The position numbers and the translations under genes are program-made. The notes under the pieces are model-generated. The model saw only the letters and a list, made by a program, of their open reading frames with translations. It was not told where the DNA came from and did not search any database. Source: Luteibacter pinisoli (GTDB lineage: Bacteria > Pseudomonadota > Gammaproteobacteria > Xanthomonadales > Rhodanobacteraceae). Taken from it: 64,000 nucleotides of DNA. The stretch spans positions 3,100,001 to 3,164,000 of the forward strand of contig NZ_CP041046.1 of the NCBI RefSeq assembly GCF_006385595.1, read 5' to 3'. Positions 9,843-17,319 of the stretch are shown piece after piece (position 1 is the first letter of the stretch; the number at the start of each line of letters is the position of its first letter).

Positions 9843-10715
9843 TCAACCGGCGAAGGCGCGTTCGCGCATCCACTTGGTGACGATCCATTTCTCGCCGGCC
9901 ACGACCGGCGCGCCGCCGTGCAGCGAGAGCGGATCGAGCGAGCCGTCGGCCGCGGCATATTCGAAGTACAGGCCCTGCCCCTTGCGCGGCACGTAGCTGA
10001 AATCGATGCGCGGGAAGATCGTCTCGCCGCCGGCCTGCGCGTCGTCCAGGTACATGATCAGCGTGGAGACCCGCTGTCCGCCGCTGGCGATGTGCGGCGC
10101 ACTGCCTTTCTGGTCCGGCGCGAAGTAGTCGTAGTGCGGCATGTATTCGCCGCCCACGCCGTAACGCATCACCTGCAGGCCTTCGCCGTGCTCCTCGGGC
10201 AGCTGCATGATCGCCGCCGTGCGCGCATCGATGCGCTGGACCAGCTCGCTCTCGGCGCGATGGAAGTAGGCCCCCTCGCTGGTGCGGATATCCATCACCG
10301 TGTTGCTGCCCGAATCGGGCGCGACCACCGCCGAGCGCGCCAGCCGCGAGCGGGCCAGCGCGATCATGCCGTCGCATTCGGCCGCATCGAGCACGTTGTC
10401 GAGCACCGCGATCACCGGCCGGGCCACGCGCACGAGCACGCGGATGTCGCGATCGGGCGTGTGGATGACGTGGCCCGCGGGCAGGCGGCTTACGAAGTCG
10501 CTGGCCTGTGCGTCGCCGCTGGGCGGTGGCGCCACGCCGCCGAAAACGCTATCGGCGATGGCCTCGCGCGCCACGCGCTCGTCGAACTGGTGCTCTTTCA
10601 TCGTGGCAAGCAGCTCGGCAGGCGCGCTGCCATTGGCCAGCGCCTCGCCGATCCAGCGGTGCCAGTCGGGCGTTACCTTGGTGTGTCGTCGGGTCTGCAT
10701 GGCTCCATTGTGCAT
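9843..10715 (-). CDS. 2-oxoglutarate/Fe(II) oxygenase, prolyl 4-hydroxylase type
   Basis: 290 residues. The C-terminal 190 residues are a P4Hc domain: MPHYDYFAP supplies the iron-binding His and Asp, LHGGAPVVAGEKW the distal His and the Lys that binds 2-oxoglutarate. The N-terminal 100 residues are not typical. Bacterial homologues hydroxylate proline in proteins such as EF-Tu, or free or peptide substrates; the target here is unknown. The start could be 10715 or the ATG at 10700. It overlaps the end of the GIY-YIG gene by about 40 bases on the same strand. Confidence 0.82.
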   Translation of the reverse strand: MHNGAMQTRRHTKVTPDWHRWIGEALANGSAPAELLATMKEHQFDERVAREAIADSVFGGVAPPPSGDAQASDFVSRLPAGHVIHTPDRDIRVLVRVARPVIAVLDNVLDAAECDGMIALARSRLARSAVVAPDSGSNTVMDIRTSEGAYFHRAESELVQRIDARTAAIMQLPEEHGEGLQVMRYGVGGEYMPHYDYFAPDQKGSAPHIASGGQRVSTLIMYLDDAQAGGETIFPRIDFSYVPRKGQGLYFEYAAADGSLDPLSLHGGAPVVAGEKWIVTKWMRERAFAG

Positions 10716-10963
10716 GGCGCCGGGCCATCCAGCAGCCAGGCCAACTTTTTCGCCCGGGCCAGCCGCTTCAGCGCGTACTCGGCGCGGGAAGCCGCGGAGC
10801 GGTCCTCGAAGGGCCGGGCGCCCAGCAGCTTCACGGGCGGGTTGGCGCGGGTGTAGCGCGCGCCCTTCCCGGCCGCGTGCGCCGCGTAGCGCGCTTCCAC
10901 GTCGTTGGTGATGCCAGCGTACCAGCAGCCGTTACGGCATTCGATGAGATAGACGTACCACAT
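10673..10963 (-). CDS. GIY-YIG nuclease superfamily protein (UPF0213/YhbQ type)
   Basis: 96 residues from the ATG at 10963 (a GTG lies two codons upstream). The core motif is WYVYLIECRNGCWYAGITND, in which the usual GSLYTGIT is GCWYAGIT, followed by RYAAHAAGKGARYTR with the conserved Arg. Single-domain GIY-YIG proteins of this size are widespread and mostly uncharacterised nucleases. It overlaps the oxygenase start and is divergent from the aminotransferase across 20 bases. Confidence 0.85.
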   Translation of the reverse strand: MWYVYLIECRNGCWYAGITNDVEARYAAHAAGKGARYTRANPPVKLLGARPFEDRSAASRAEYALKRLARAKKLAWLLDGPAPCTMEPCRPDDTPR

Positions 10964-10983
10964 GGACACAGCATAATGCCCCC

Positions 10984-12042
10984 ATGAGCTACGACCTCGC
11001 CGTGAACCTGCCGCTGCGCGCCGCGCCGACCGCCCGGCTGCGCGAAGCCCTGGCCAGCTTCCCGCTGGACGATGGCCTGCTGGGCTACCCCGCCCCCGAG
11101 GGCGGCATGGCCGTTCGCGAAGCCATCGCCGGCTGGATGCGACGGCACAACGGCTTCATGGCCGTGGACCCCCGGCGACTACTGCTTACCGTGGGCGCGC
11201 GGCACGGGCTGGTGCTTGCGCTGGAGGACGCCTGCGCCCCGGGCGACACCCTGCTGATGGAAGAGACCACCTTCCATGGCTTCCGCCTTGGCGTGCTCGC
11301 CCATGGCGTACGGCCCGCCGCGGTGGCCGTGGATGACGAGGGCATGCGGCCCGATGCCCTGGACGAAGCGGTGCGTCGCACCGGCGCGCGCGTGGTGTAT
11401 GTGCAGCCCACCCTGCACAACCCGACGACGGCGACCATGTCGCTGGGCCGCCGCGAGGCTATCGTCGTCGTGGCGCGCCAGCACGGGCTGACGTTGATCG
11501 AGGGCGATGTTTACTCCGCGCTCCGCTGGCAGGACGACGACCCGCTGCCGGCCCTGGCCGACCTGGCCCCCGGGCATGTGCTGCATGCCGGCGGCATGGG
11601 CAAGGTACTGGGGCCTGGCCTGCGGATGGGCTGGCTGCTGGCACCGGACGATGCGAGCCATCAGCGGATCACCGAATCCCTCACGCTGGCGACCGACGGC
11701 CTGCCACCCCTGTTGCCCGCGATCGTGGGCGGCTGGATGGCCGACGGCACCGCGGACGGCCTGCTCGATACGCTGGCGGTGTCCATGCGCGACCGGAACG
11801 TGCTCGCCCGGCAGATCCTCGGCGAGGCGCTGCGCACGGGCGGCGGCATGCACGCATGGCTGCCGCGCGACGACGCGGACGCGGTGTACGAACGCGCGCG
11901 GAACGCCGGTGTGCTGGTGACGCCACCCGTGCCCTTCAATGCCGAGGGTGGCCCGGGCCGTGGCCTGCGGGTGTGCCTGGGCGCCGAGGAAGGCCCGGTG
12001 CGGCTTGAGCAGGCGCTGGCCACGCTGGCCAGCGTGCTTTAG
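10984..12042 (+). CDS. PLP-dependent class I/II aminotransferase (MocR-like core without HTH)
   Basis: 352 residues. The fold-type I aminotransferase features are LLTVGARHGLVLALE (cofactor phosphate loop), TLHNPTTATMS (Asn contacting PLP), LIEGDVYSAL (Asp to the pyridine N) and GGMGKVLGPGLRMGWL (Schiff-base Lys). The sequence resembles the C-terminal domain of MocR/GntR regulators, but the N-terminal winged helix is absent: the protein begins directly with the aminotransferase part. It may be a free-standing enzyme; the substrate is unknown. Its stop overlaps the convergent tcdA stop by four bases (TTAG). Confidence 0.82.
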   Translation: MSYDLAVNLPLRAAPTARLREALASFPLDDGLLGYPAPEGGMAVREAIAGWMRRHNGFMAVDPRRLLLTVGARHGLVLALEDACAPGDTLLMEETTFHGFRLGVLAHGVRPAAVAVDDEGMRPDALDEAVRRTGARVVYVQPTLHNPTTATMSLGRREAIVVVARQHGLTLIEGDVYSALRWQDDDPLPALADLAPGHVLHAGGMGKVLGPGLRMGWLLAPDDASHQRITESLTLATDGLPPLLPAIVGGWMADGTADGLLDTLAVSMRDRNVLARQILGEALRTGGGMHAWLPRDDADAVYERARNAGVLVTPPVPFNAEGGPGRGLRVCLGAEEGPVRLEQALATLASVL

Positions 12043-12857
12043 GCCTTCTTCGCCTGGGTCAGCTTTTCCAGCGCCTTGCCCACCGCCGCGAACGCGAAGG
12101 CGCCCGTGACGTGCGTTGCTGCACCCAGCCCACCGCCGCAGTCCAGTTTCAGCGGATCACTACCCGCCGGGCGCACGCCACACACGCTGCCATCGGCCTG
12201 CGGGTACTGCACGTTCTGCATGGAATACACCGCGGACACGCCAAAGAAGCGATCCGGGTTGCGCGGGAAGTTGTACTCCTGGCGGAGCCGCTTGCGGATC
12301 ATGCTGAGCATGGCGTCGTGCTCCGTGCGCGAGAGGTCCCGCACGCGGATCTGGGTCGGGTCGGTACGGCCGCCGGCGGCGCCCACGGTCACCAGCGGCA
12401 CCTTGCGGCGCCGGCACCAGACGATGGTCTCGAGCTTCACCTTCATCGCATCGCACGCGTCGATGACGACGTCGTAGTTGCGGTCGAGCAGCTCGTCCAG
12501 CGTCGAGGGCGTGAGGAAGCGCTCCATGGCCTCGAGGCGGATGGTCGGGTTGATGGCGTGCGCGCGCTCGGCGATGACGCCCACCTTCGGCCTGCCGTAC
12601 TGCCCCTCAAGGGCATGCAGCTGGCGATTGGTGTTCGACAGGCAGACGTCGTCGCCGTCGATCAGGGTCAGCCGGCCGATGCCGCTGCGCGCGAGGGCCT
12701 CAGCCGCCCACGAGCCAACGCCGCCAATGCCGATGACGCAGACGTGCGCGTGGGCGAGGCGGTCCAGGGTGCCGCGGCCATACAGCCGCTCGATGCCGGC
12801 GAAACGTTCGGCCTGGGCCGTGCTCACGTGGGACTCGGTGGGAATTTGGGTGTGCAT
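12039..12857 (-). CDS. tcdA: tRNA threonylcarbamoyladenosine dehydratase
   Basis: 272 residues from the ATG at 12857 (a GTG two codons upstream is possible). An E1-like ATP-dependent enzyme that cyclises t6A at position 37 of ANN-decoding tRNAs to ct6A. The nucleotide-binding loop GIGGVGSWAAEALARSG, then LIDGDDVCLSNTNRQ and KVGVIAERAHAINP, are the TcdA (YgdL/CsdL) signatures, and SVCGVRPAGS near the C-terminus is conserved. The length matches E. coli TcdA. It is convergent with the aminotransferase and divergent from the cytochrome c'-like gene. Confidence 0.92.
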   Translation of the reverse strand: MHTQIPTESHVSTAQAERFAGIERLYGRGTLDRLAHAHVCVIGIGGVGSWAAEALARSGIGRLTLIDGDDVCLSNTNRQLHALEGQYGRPKVGVIAERAHAINPTIRLEAMERFLTPSTLDELLDRNYDVVIDACDAMKVKLETIVWCRRRKVPLVTVGAAGGRTDPTQIRVRDLSRTEHDAMLSMIRKRLRQEYNFPRNPDRFFGVSAVYSMQNVQYPQADGSVCGVRPAGSDPLKLDCGGGLGAATHVTGAFAFAAVGKALEKLTQAKKA

Positions 12858-12922
12858 TATCACATATTGAATCGGGAGGCCTGTCGGCTATGCTGACCGC
12901 CACGCTAAGCCATGGAAAACCG

Positions 12923-13312
12923 ATGCGCGCGCTGCTTCTCATCGTCCTTGGCCTTGCGATAGGCGCCATGGGCGCCATCTCCGCGATGTCGGCCCTGCGC
13001 CAGGCCACGCCCTTCCATGATGGCGTGATGGCAGTGATGCAGCACCACATCGGCGTGCTACGCGCTAACGTGCGGGCGAAGCATTGCGATGCCAAGGCGT
13101 CCGCCAGCCACCTCGTGCGCCTGCGCCAGGCGTCAGGGGACATCGGCGAGGCCTTCACGGGCATGGAGGTGGGCTTTGACCAGGCCGCCGGCAAGCTCAC
13201 CAGCGCACTCGATGGCGCGGTAGCCGCCGCACCCGCCACGTGCGAGGCCCTCGCCGCGGCGCTGAAGCCGGTCGGAGAGGCCTGCTCGGCCTGCCACCAG
13301 CAGTACCGCTGA
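12923..13312 (+). CDS. cytochrome c'-like membrane-anchored or secreted protein
   Basis: 129 residues from the ATG at 12923, preceded by GGAAAAC. Residues 1-25 are a hydrophobic signal or anchor. The rest is helical, with RANVRAKHCDA and a terminal CSACHQQYR. A single CxxCH heme site at the extreme C-terminus is the hallmark of four-helix class II cytochromes (cytochrome c'). These bind NO or CO or carry electrons. It precedes the histidine kinase gene by 14 bases on the same strand, so the two may share a transcript, which could link heme or gas sensing to the quorum system; that link is speculation. Confidence 0.7.
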   Translation: MRALLLIVLGLAIGAMGAISAMSALRQATPFHDGVMAVMQHHIGVLRANVRAKHCDAKASASHLVRLRQASGDIGEAFTGMEVGFDQAAGKLTSALDGAVAAAPATCEALAAALKPVGEACSACHQQYR

Positions 13313-13326
13313 ACCACGCGCCTGCC

Positions 13327-14709
13327 ATGACCATGCCCGCCCCCGACGACGAACCCACCCCGCGCCAGCCCTACCTGCGGCTGCAGCTGTGGCTGTTGCT
13401 GCGTGCGCTGGCCCGGTTCGAAACCACCATGTGGCTGCGCACCCGCTACTCGCAGCCGAAGATGGTGGCCATCGGTGTCGTGGGCAGCTTTTCGCTGGCG
13501 GTGTACTACCCGGTGTGGGCCTACCTGTTCCCGCAGCCCTACGAAAACCTGCCGATGCGGCTGGCGTGTAGCGCCACCTTCATCCCGCTGGCCCTGCTGC
13601 CCTGGTGGCCGCGCCGGTTGAGGGCCTACCTGCCGACGTACTGGTACTTCGCCATGACCGTGGCGATGCCCTTCTTCGTCGGCTACATGACCCTGCGCAA
13701 CGCGACGCCACCGTGGCTGATGACCCACATGGCCTGCGTGATGCTGCTGATGATGCTGTTCGACATCGCCAGCTTCCTGCTGGTGTTCACCACGGGCAGC
13801 CTCCTGGCCGGGGTCGCCTTCGCGCTGTCGCCCGGGGCGGTGCTGCACGGCCAGACCATGCTGGAATACGTCCCCCTGCTCCTGTTCGGGATCGTCGGCG
13901 GGGCCACCTGTACGGTGTCGTCCACGATGGCCGAGCAAAGCCGGATCGACGCCCTGACGGCCGCCTCGAACAACATTGCCCACGAGCTGCGCACCCCGCT
14001 CGGTTCCCTGCGCATTGCCGCCCGGGCCGTGGCCCGCTATATGCCCGACCTGATCCGCAGCCACCGCCTGGCCGAGAGCGAGGGCCTGGCGGTGCCGGAG
14101 ATGCGCACGCAGAACCTGCATGCCCTGGAGCGGAGCATCGGCGTGATGGAGCGCGAGGTCACGTACGCCAATACCATCATCGACATGCTGCTGCTCTCCG
14201 CGCGGGCCATCGGCGAAGTGCCGCTCACCACCCTGGGTGCCCGCGACTGCGTGGAGCAGGCCCTGCGCCGCTTCCCCTATGGGTCACGGGCCGAACGCGA
14301 GCGGATCACCCTGTCGCCCACCGGCGACTTCCCCCTGCTCGGGGAGGAGACCCTGGTGGTCCATATCCTGTTCAATCTCCTGCGTAACGCCCTGTTTCAT
14401 ACCGACCGGGCGGGCAAGGGGGAGATCCGGGTGTATATAGAAGCAGGCGAAAACGGCAATCACATCCGGGTCCACGATACGGGCCCGGGCATACCACCGG
14501 ACGTACTTCCCCGTATTTTCAATCGTTTTTACTCGTATTCGAGCGACAGCGCGGGTACCGGCAACATCACCGGCCTGGGGATAGGTCTCGCTTTTTGTCG
14601 CGCGGCGATGGAGCATATGGGCGGAGGCATCATGTGCCGTACCAATCTGGGTGAATTCACAGAGTTCACCCTCACCTTCCCGATTACGGAGGCCGGGGTC
14701 CGGCAGTGA
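13327..14709 (+). CDS. lqsS: membrane sensor histidine kinase, LqsS/CqsS type
   Basis: 460 residues. The N-terminal half (about 45-190) has around six membrane segments, for example VGSFSLAVYYPVWAYLF and ACVMLLMMLFDIASFLLVF, with almost no periplasmic domain, the sensor layout of CqsS/LqsS kinases. The H-box NIAHELRTPLGSL puts the phospho-histidine at 219; NLLRNALFH is the N-box, HDTGPGIPPDVL the G1 box and GLGIGLAF the G2 box. There is no fused receiver, unlike Vibrio CqsS but like Legionella LqsS. The stop overlaps the response regulator start (TGATG). Ligand sensing of an alpha-hydroxyketone is inferred from the adjacent synthase. Confidence 0.8.
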   Translation: MTMPAPDDEPTPRQPYLRLQLWLLLRALARFETTMWLRTRYSQPKMVAIGVVGSFSLAVYYPVWAYLFPQPYENLPMRLACSATFIPLALLPWWPRRLRAYLPTYWYFAMTVAMPFFVGYMTLRNATPPWLMTHMACVMLLMMLFDIASFLLVFTTGSLLAGVAFALSPGAVLHGQTMLEYVPLLLFGIVGGATCTVSSTMAEQSRIDALTAASNNIAHELRTPLGSLRIAARAVARYMPDLIRSHRLAESEGLAVPEMRTQNLHALERSIGVMEREVTYANTIIDMLLLSARAIGEVPLTTLGARDCVEQALRRFPYGSRAERERITLSPTGDFPLLGEETLVVHILFNLLRNALFHTDRAGKGEIRVYIEAGENGNHIRVHDTGPGIPPDVLPRIFNRFYSYSSDSAGTGNITGLGIGLAFCRAAMEHMGGGIMCRTNLGEFTEFTLTFPITEAGVRQ

Positions 14710-15746
14710 TGACTCTGAACTCGCAGGGCGATATCCAGCCCTTTCATTTTCCGACGACCACGGTGCTCGTGGATGACCACGAGGAATACCTCGACGTCGT
14801 CCCGTTGCTGCTCGACCCCATGGTCCGGGTGCGCACGTTCAGCTCGCCGCGCAGCGCGCTGGCCACGCTGGGCAACAACGGCAGCCGCCCGGTGCCGGGT
14901 GGCGGCTGGCTCTATCGCTGGAAGGACCGCCCCTCCGAGACCCAGGAGCTCGTGGCGCTGGATATCGATTCCATCCATCGCGTGGTGTACGACCCGGAGC
15001 GCTTCGCCGAGATCTCGGTGGTCGTCGTGGACCAGGCCATGCCGGAAATGGACGGCATTACGTTTTGCAAGCGCTTGCCGAATCCGCATATCGGCAAGAT
15101 CCTGCTGACCGGCCGGGCGGACGACGCCACGGCCATCGACGCCTTCAATTCGGGCGTGATCGACCGCTTCATCCGCAAGAACGACCCCCTGGCCATCGAA
15201 AAGCTGCAAACGGCCATCGTCGAGCTGCAGCGCCGCTATTTCGAACGCGCCAGCGCCTTCGTGGCGGAAACCCTGGCCCTGGGCAACTTCCGTTTCCTGC
15301 GCGACCCGGCGTTCCGCGACGTGCTGCAGAGCGTGACGGCCACCTTCCAGCCGGTGGAGTGTTACGTCCACTGCAACCCGACCGGCCTGCTCCTGGTGGA
15401 CGCGTGGGGCATCGGCCGCTTCCTGCTGGTGCAGACCGACGAAGACCTGCGCACGCATTACGAGATCGCCTCGGACCTGGGTGCGCCCGCCGGCGTGCTC
15501 GAAGCCCTGCGCAGCGGCGAAGCCCTGCCCTGGTTCAACTCCCGCGACGGCTTCTACCACAAGGGCGTGGAGAACCCGGAGGGGCATATGTACCCCGCCA
15601 CGGCGGTCTCCGGCGAGCAGTGGTACTACTACGCCCTCATCGACGACGTCGAGCGCTTCCGCCTCCAGCACGTCAAGTCGTACCGCAGCTGGCTGCGCGA
15701 ACAGGACCTGAGCCTGTCCGCCGATAGCCGCCCGCGCTTTATCTGA
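14709..15746 (+). CDS. lqsR: response regulator, LqsR-like, with unusual receiver insertion
   Basis: 345 residues from the ATG at 14709; the length agrees with my memory of LqsR-type regulators. The receiver shows VLVDDHEEY (acidic pair near residue 22), the phospho-acceptor in VVVDQAMPEMDG (Asp108), LLTGRADD and a C-terminal FIRKND lysine. Acidic pair and acceptor are about 86 residues apart instead of about 45, so roughly 40 residues are inserted. After residue 170 is a roughly 170-residue output region with no recognisable DNA-binding or catalytic domain (ALPWFNSRDGFYHKG, QWYYYALIDDVERFR). Gene order kinase-regulator-synthase supports the Lqs assignment. Confidence 0.75.
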   Translation: MTLNSQGDIQPFHFPTTTVLVDDHEEYLDVVPLLLDPMVRVRTFSSPRSALATLGNNGSRPVPGGGWLYRWKDRPSETQELVALDIDSIHRVVYDPERFAEISVVVVDQAMPEMDGITFCKRLPNPHIGKILLTGRADDATAIDAFNSGVIDRFIRKNDPLAIEKLQTAIVELQRRYFERASAFVAETLALGNFRFLRDPAFRDVLQSVTATFQPVECYVHCNPTGLLLVDAWGIGRFLLVQTDEDLRTHYEIASDLGAPAGVLEALRSGEALPWFNSRDGFYHKGVENPEGHMYPATAVSGEQWYYYALIDDVERFRLQHVKSYRSWLREQDLSLSADSRPRFI

Positions 15747-16006
15747 CCCAACGCTGACCCACTGGCTTAGGCCCCTGCGAATGCCGGAATCCCCGGCGTC
15801 GTGGGGCGCCCGTGGTCGTATGCTCGGCATGCCGTCGCTGCGAGCACGTTTTCCGCGCGACCTCTCTCCAGGTTAGGCAGGGCCCGCGCCTGGCGTCACA
15901 TCGACCAGGGGGATTGCCTCTCTCGTTTTTCGCTTGCCCGGGCGAGGCAGGCGTGCGCGCGTCGTCCCGTGGACGGCGCCGTGGACATCGCCCATCCCTC
16001 ACCACC
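15747..16006 (+). other. leader region between lqsR-like and lqsA-like genes
   Basis: About 260 bases without a gene. It could hold a promoter for the synthase gene and its regulatory sites, but I find no clear sigma-70 pair. A small GC-rich hairpin is possible around 15783-15797 (GCCGG...CCGGC). The frame of the downstream synthase stays open back to 15812, but nothing upstream of 16031 resembles the CqsA family. Confidence 0.4.
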
Positions 16007-16026
16007 GAGAGAGAGAGAGAGAGAGA
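16007..16026 (+). repeat. perfect (GA)10 dinucleotide repeat acting as ribosome-binding region
   Basis: Ten uninterrupted GA units end four bases before the ATG of the autoinducer synthase gene. The purine run includes GAGAG-type Shine-Dalgarno matches at many registers, and no other Shine-Dalgarno is present. Slippage in such a repeat would change the ribosome-site length and spacing, not the reading frame, if translation starts at 16031. Confidence 0.93.
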
Positions 16027-16030
16027 ACCC

Positions 16031-17293
16031 ATGGAAAACCTCAGCCATCTGCACCCCATCGCCAAGGCGCCGGCCCTGCCCGACTTCGTCCAGCGCAGGG
16101 TGGAACGATTTCACCTCGAACGCGTTGCCATCGACTGGGGCGGTCGTCACATTTTGCGCGGCCGCAAGCCAGTCGCGGGCGACCTGATGCTGCAGAGCAA
16201 CGATTACCTCGCCATCGCCGGGCACCCTGCGATCGTCGAAGCCCAGCGCAGCGCACTCGCCAGCGGTGGCCTGGGCATGATGATGTCCGCCCTGTTCCAG
16301 CAGGACGCCGACCAGCCGCTGCACCGCGTGGAAGCCGAGCTGGCCCGCGCCGTCGGCACGCAGGATGGCATCCTCGCCCAGTCCGGCTTCGCCGCCAACG
16401 TGGGCCTTATCCAGTCCATCGCCGGGGAACGTGTCCCGGTCTACGTCGACATGCTGGCGCACGCATCGCTGTGGGAAGGCATCCGCAGCGCCGGTGCCAA
16501 GGCCGTGTCCATCCTCCACAACGACGTGCAGCACCTGGAAAAGCAGCTGCTGCGCAACGGGCCCGGCGTCATCGTGGTGGATAGCGTGTACAGCACGAAC
16601 GGCAGCCTGGCCCCTCTTCGCCCGATCGCGGACCTCGCTGCTGAACATGGCTGCGTGCTGGTCGTCGACGAATCGCACTCACTCGGCACGCACGGCGCAC
16701 GCGGCGAAGGTCTCGTCGCCAGCCTCGGCCTGAACGACCGCGTGCACTTCATCACCGCCAGCCTCGCCAAGGCGTACTGCTCGCGTGCGGGATTCATCGC
16801 GTGCACCACGCGGTTCAAGGACTACTTCGGTTGCGAAGCGCTGCCGGCCATCTTCAGCTCCTCGCTATTGCCCCACGAGCTGGCCGGGCTCTCGGCATCG
16901 CACCGGGTGATCCAGACCGAAACCTGGCGCCGCCAGCGTTTGCGCGAGGTGACCCGCCACGTGCGCCGGGAACTGACGGCGATGGGCTTCCCGATTGGTG
17001 ACGGCACCGAGCAGATCATCGCGTTTGAAGCGGGCCAGGAAATCCTTACCGGCACCGTGCGCGATGTGATGGAGAAGCATGGCGTGTTCGGCTCCGTGTT
17101 CAGCGCACCGGCCACCACGGTGAACCGCTCGCTGCTGCGCCTGACGTTGAACGCGGGTATGGACGACGGCGCCGTGCAGCACCTGCTGGACGCCTGCCGC
17201 ACGGCACGCGCCGAGCTGTCCCTGCCGGAGTGGAGCGCCAGCCGCCGGCTGCGCCGCGAGGAGGCTCGCAGCGCGGCGAGCGAAGTGGCCTGA
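16031..17293 (+). CDS. lqsA: CAI-1/LAI-1 type autoinducer synthase (CqsA/LqsA family)
   Basis: 420 residues. A PLP-dependent acyl-CoA transferase of the alpha-oxoamine synthase family that makes the amino- or hydroxyketone precursor of alpha-hydroxyketone autoinducers from a fatty acyl-CoA. It matches Vibrio CqsA along its length by eye: LQSNDYLAIAGHP, LAHASLWEG, GPGVIVVDSVYST, LVVDESHSLGTHG, HFITASLAKAYCSRAG (Schiff-base Lys247), PAIFSSSLLPHELAGL and KHGVFGSVFSAPAT. These are CqsA-specific and distinguish it from BioF and Kbl. The C-terminus is about 20 residues longer. It follows the kinase and regulator genes in the same direction. Confidence 0.93.
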   Translation: MENLSHLHPIAKAPALPDFVQRRVERFHLERVAIDWGGRHILRGRKPVAGDLMLQSNDYLAIAGHPAIVEAQRSALASGGLGMMMSALFQQDADQPLHRVEAELARAVGTQDGILAQSGFAANVGLIQSIAGERVPVYVDMLAHASLWEGIRSAGAKAVSILHNDVQHLEKQLLRNGPGVIVVDSVYSTNGSLAPLRPIADLAAEHGCVLVVDESHSLGTHGARGEGLVASLGLNDRVHFITASLAKAYCSRAGFIACTTRFKDYFGCEALPAIFSSSLLPHELAGLSASHRVIQTETWRRQRLREVTRHVRRELTAMGFPIGDGTEQIIAFEAGQEILTGTVRDVMEKHGVFGSVFSAPATTVNRSLLRLTLNAGMDDGAVQHLLDACRTARAELSLPEWSASRRLRREEARSAASEVA

Positions 17294-17312
17294 GGATGCG
17301 CGGTGCGCGTCC
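17294..17312. terminator. possible hairpin between convergent lqsA and Mpo1-like genes
   Basis: GGATGCGC and GCGCGTCC pair as an eight-base stem (one G-T) with a three-base loop, directly after the synthase stop. There is no T-run, so termination activity is uncertain. Confidence 0.35.
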
Positions 17313-17319
17313 GTTGCGC

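Noticed and set aside
7545..10856. An 1103-codon open frame on the plus strand opposite the M1 peptidase and oxygenase genes
   Set aside because: It is the complement of well-supported genes in GC-rich DNA, has Arg/His/Val-rich composition and no recognisable domain.
15783..15797. A small hairpin after the response regulator as a terminator
   Set aside because: The stem is only five bases and no T-run follows.
15812..16030. Upstream in-frame extension of the autoinducer synthase gene
   Set aside because: The extra 73 codons have no similarity to the CqsA family, include the GA repeat, and translate to low-complexity sequence; the ATG at 16031 fits the family start.
13327..17293. Horizontal transfer of the quorum-sensing block
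   Set aside because: No flanking repeats, tRNA or mobile genes, and base composition looks the same as the neighbours; a phylogeny would be needed to test transfer.
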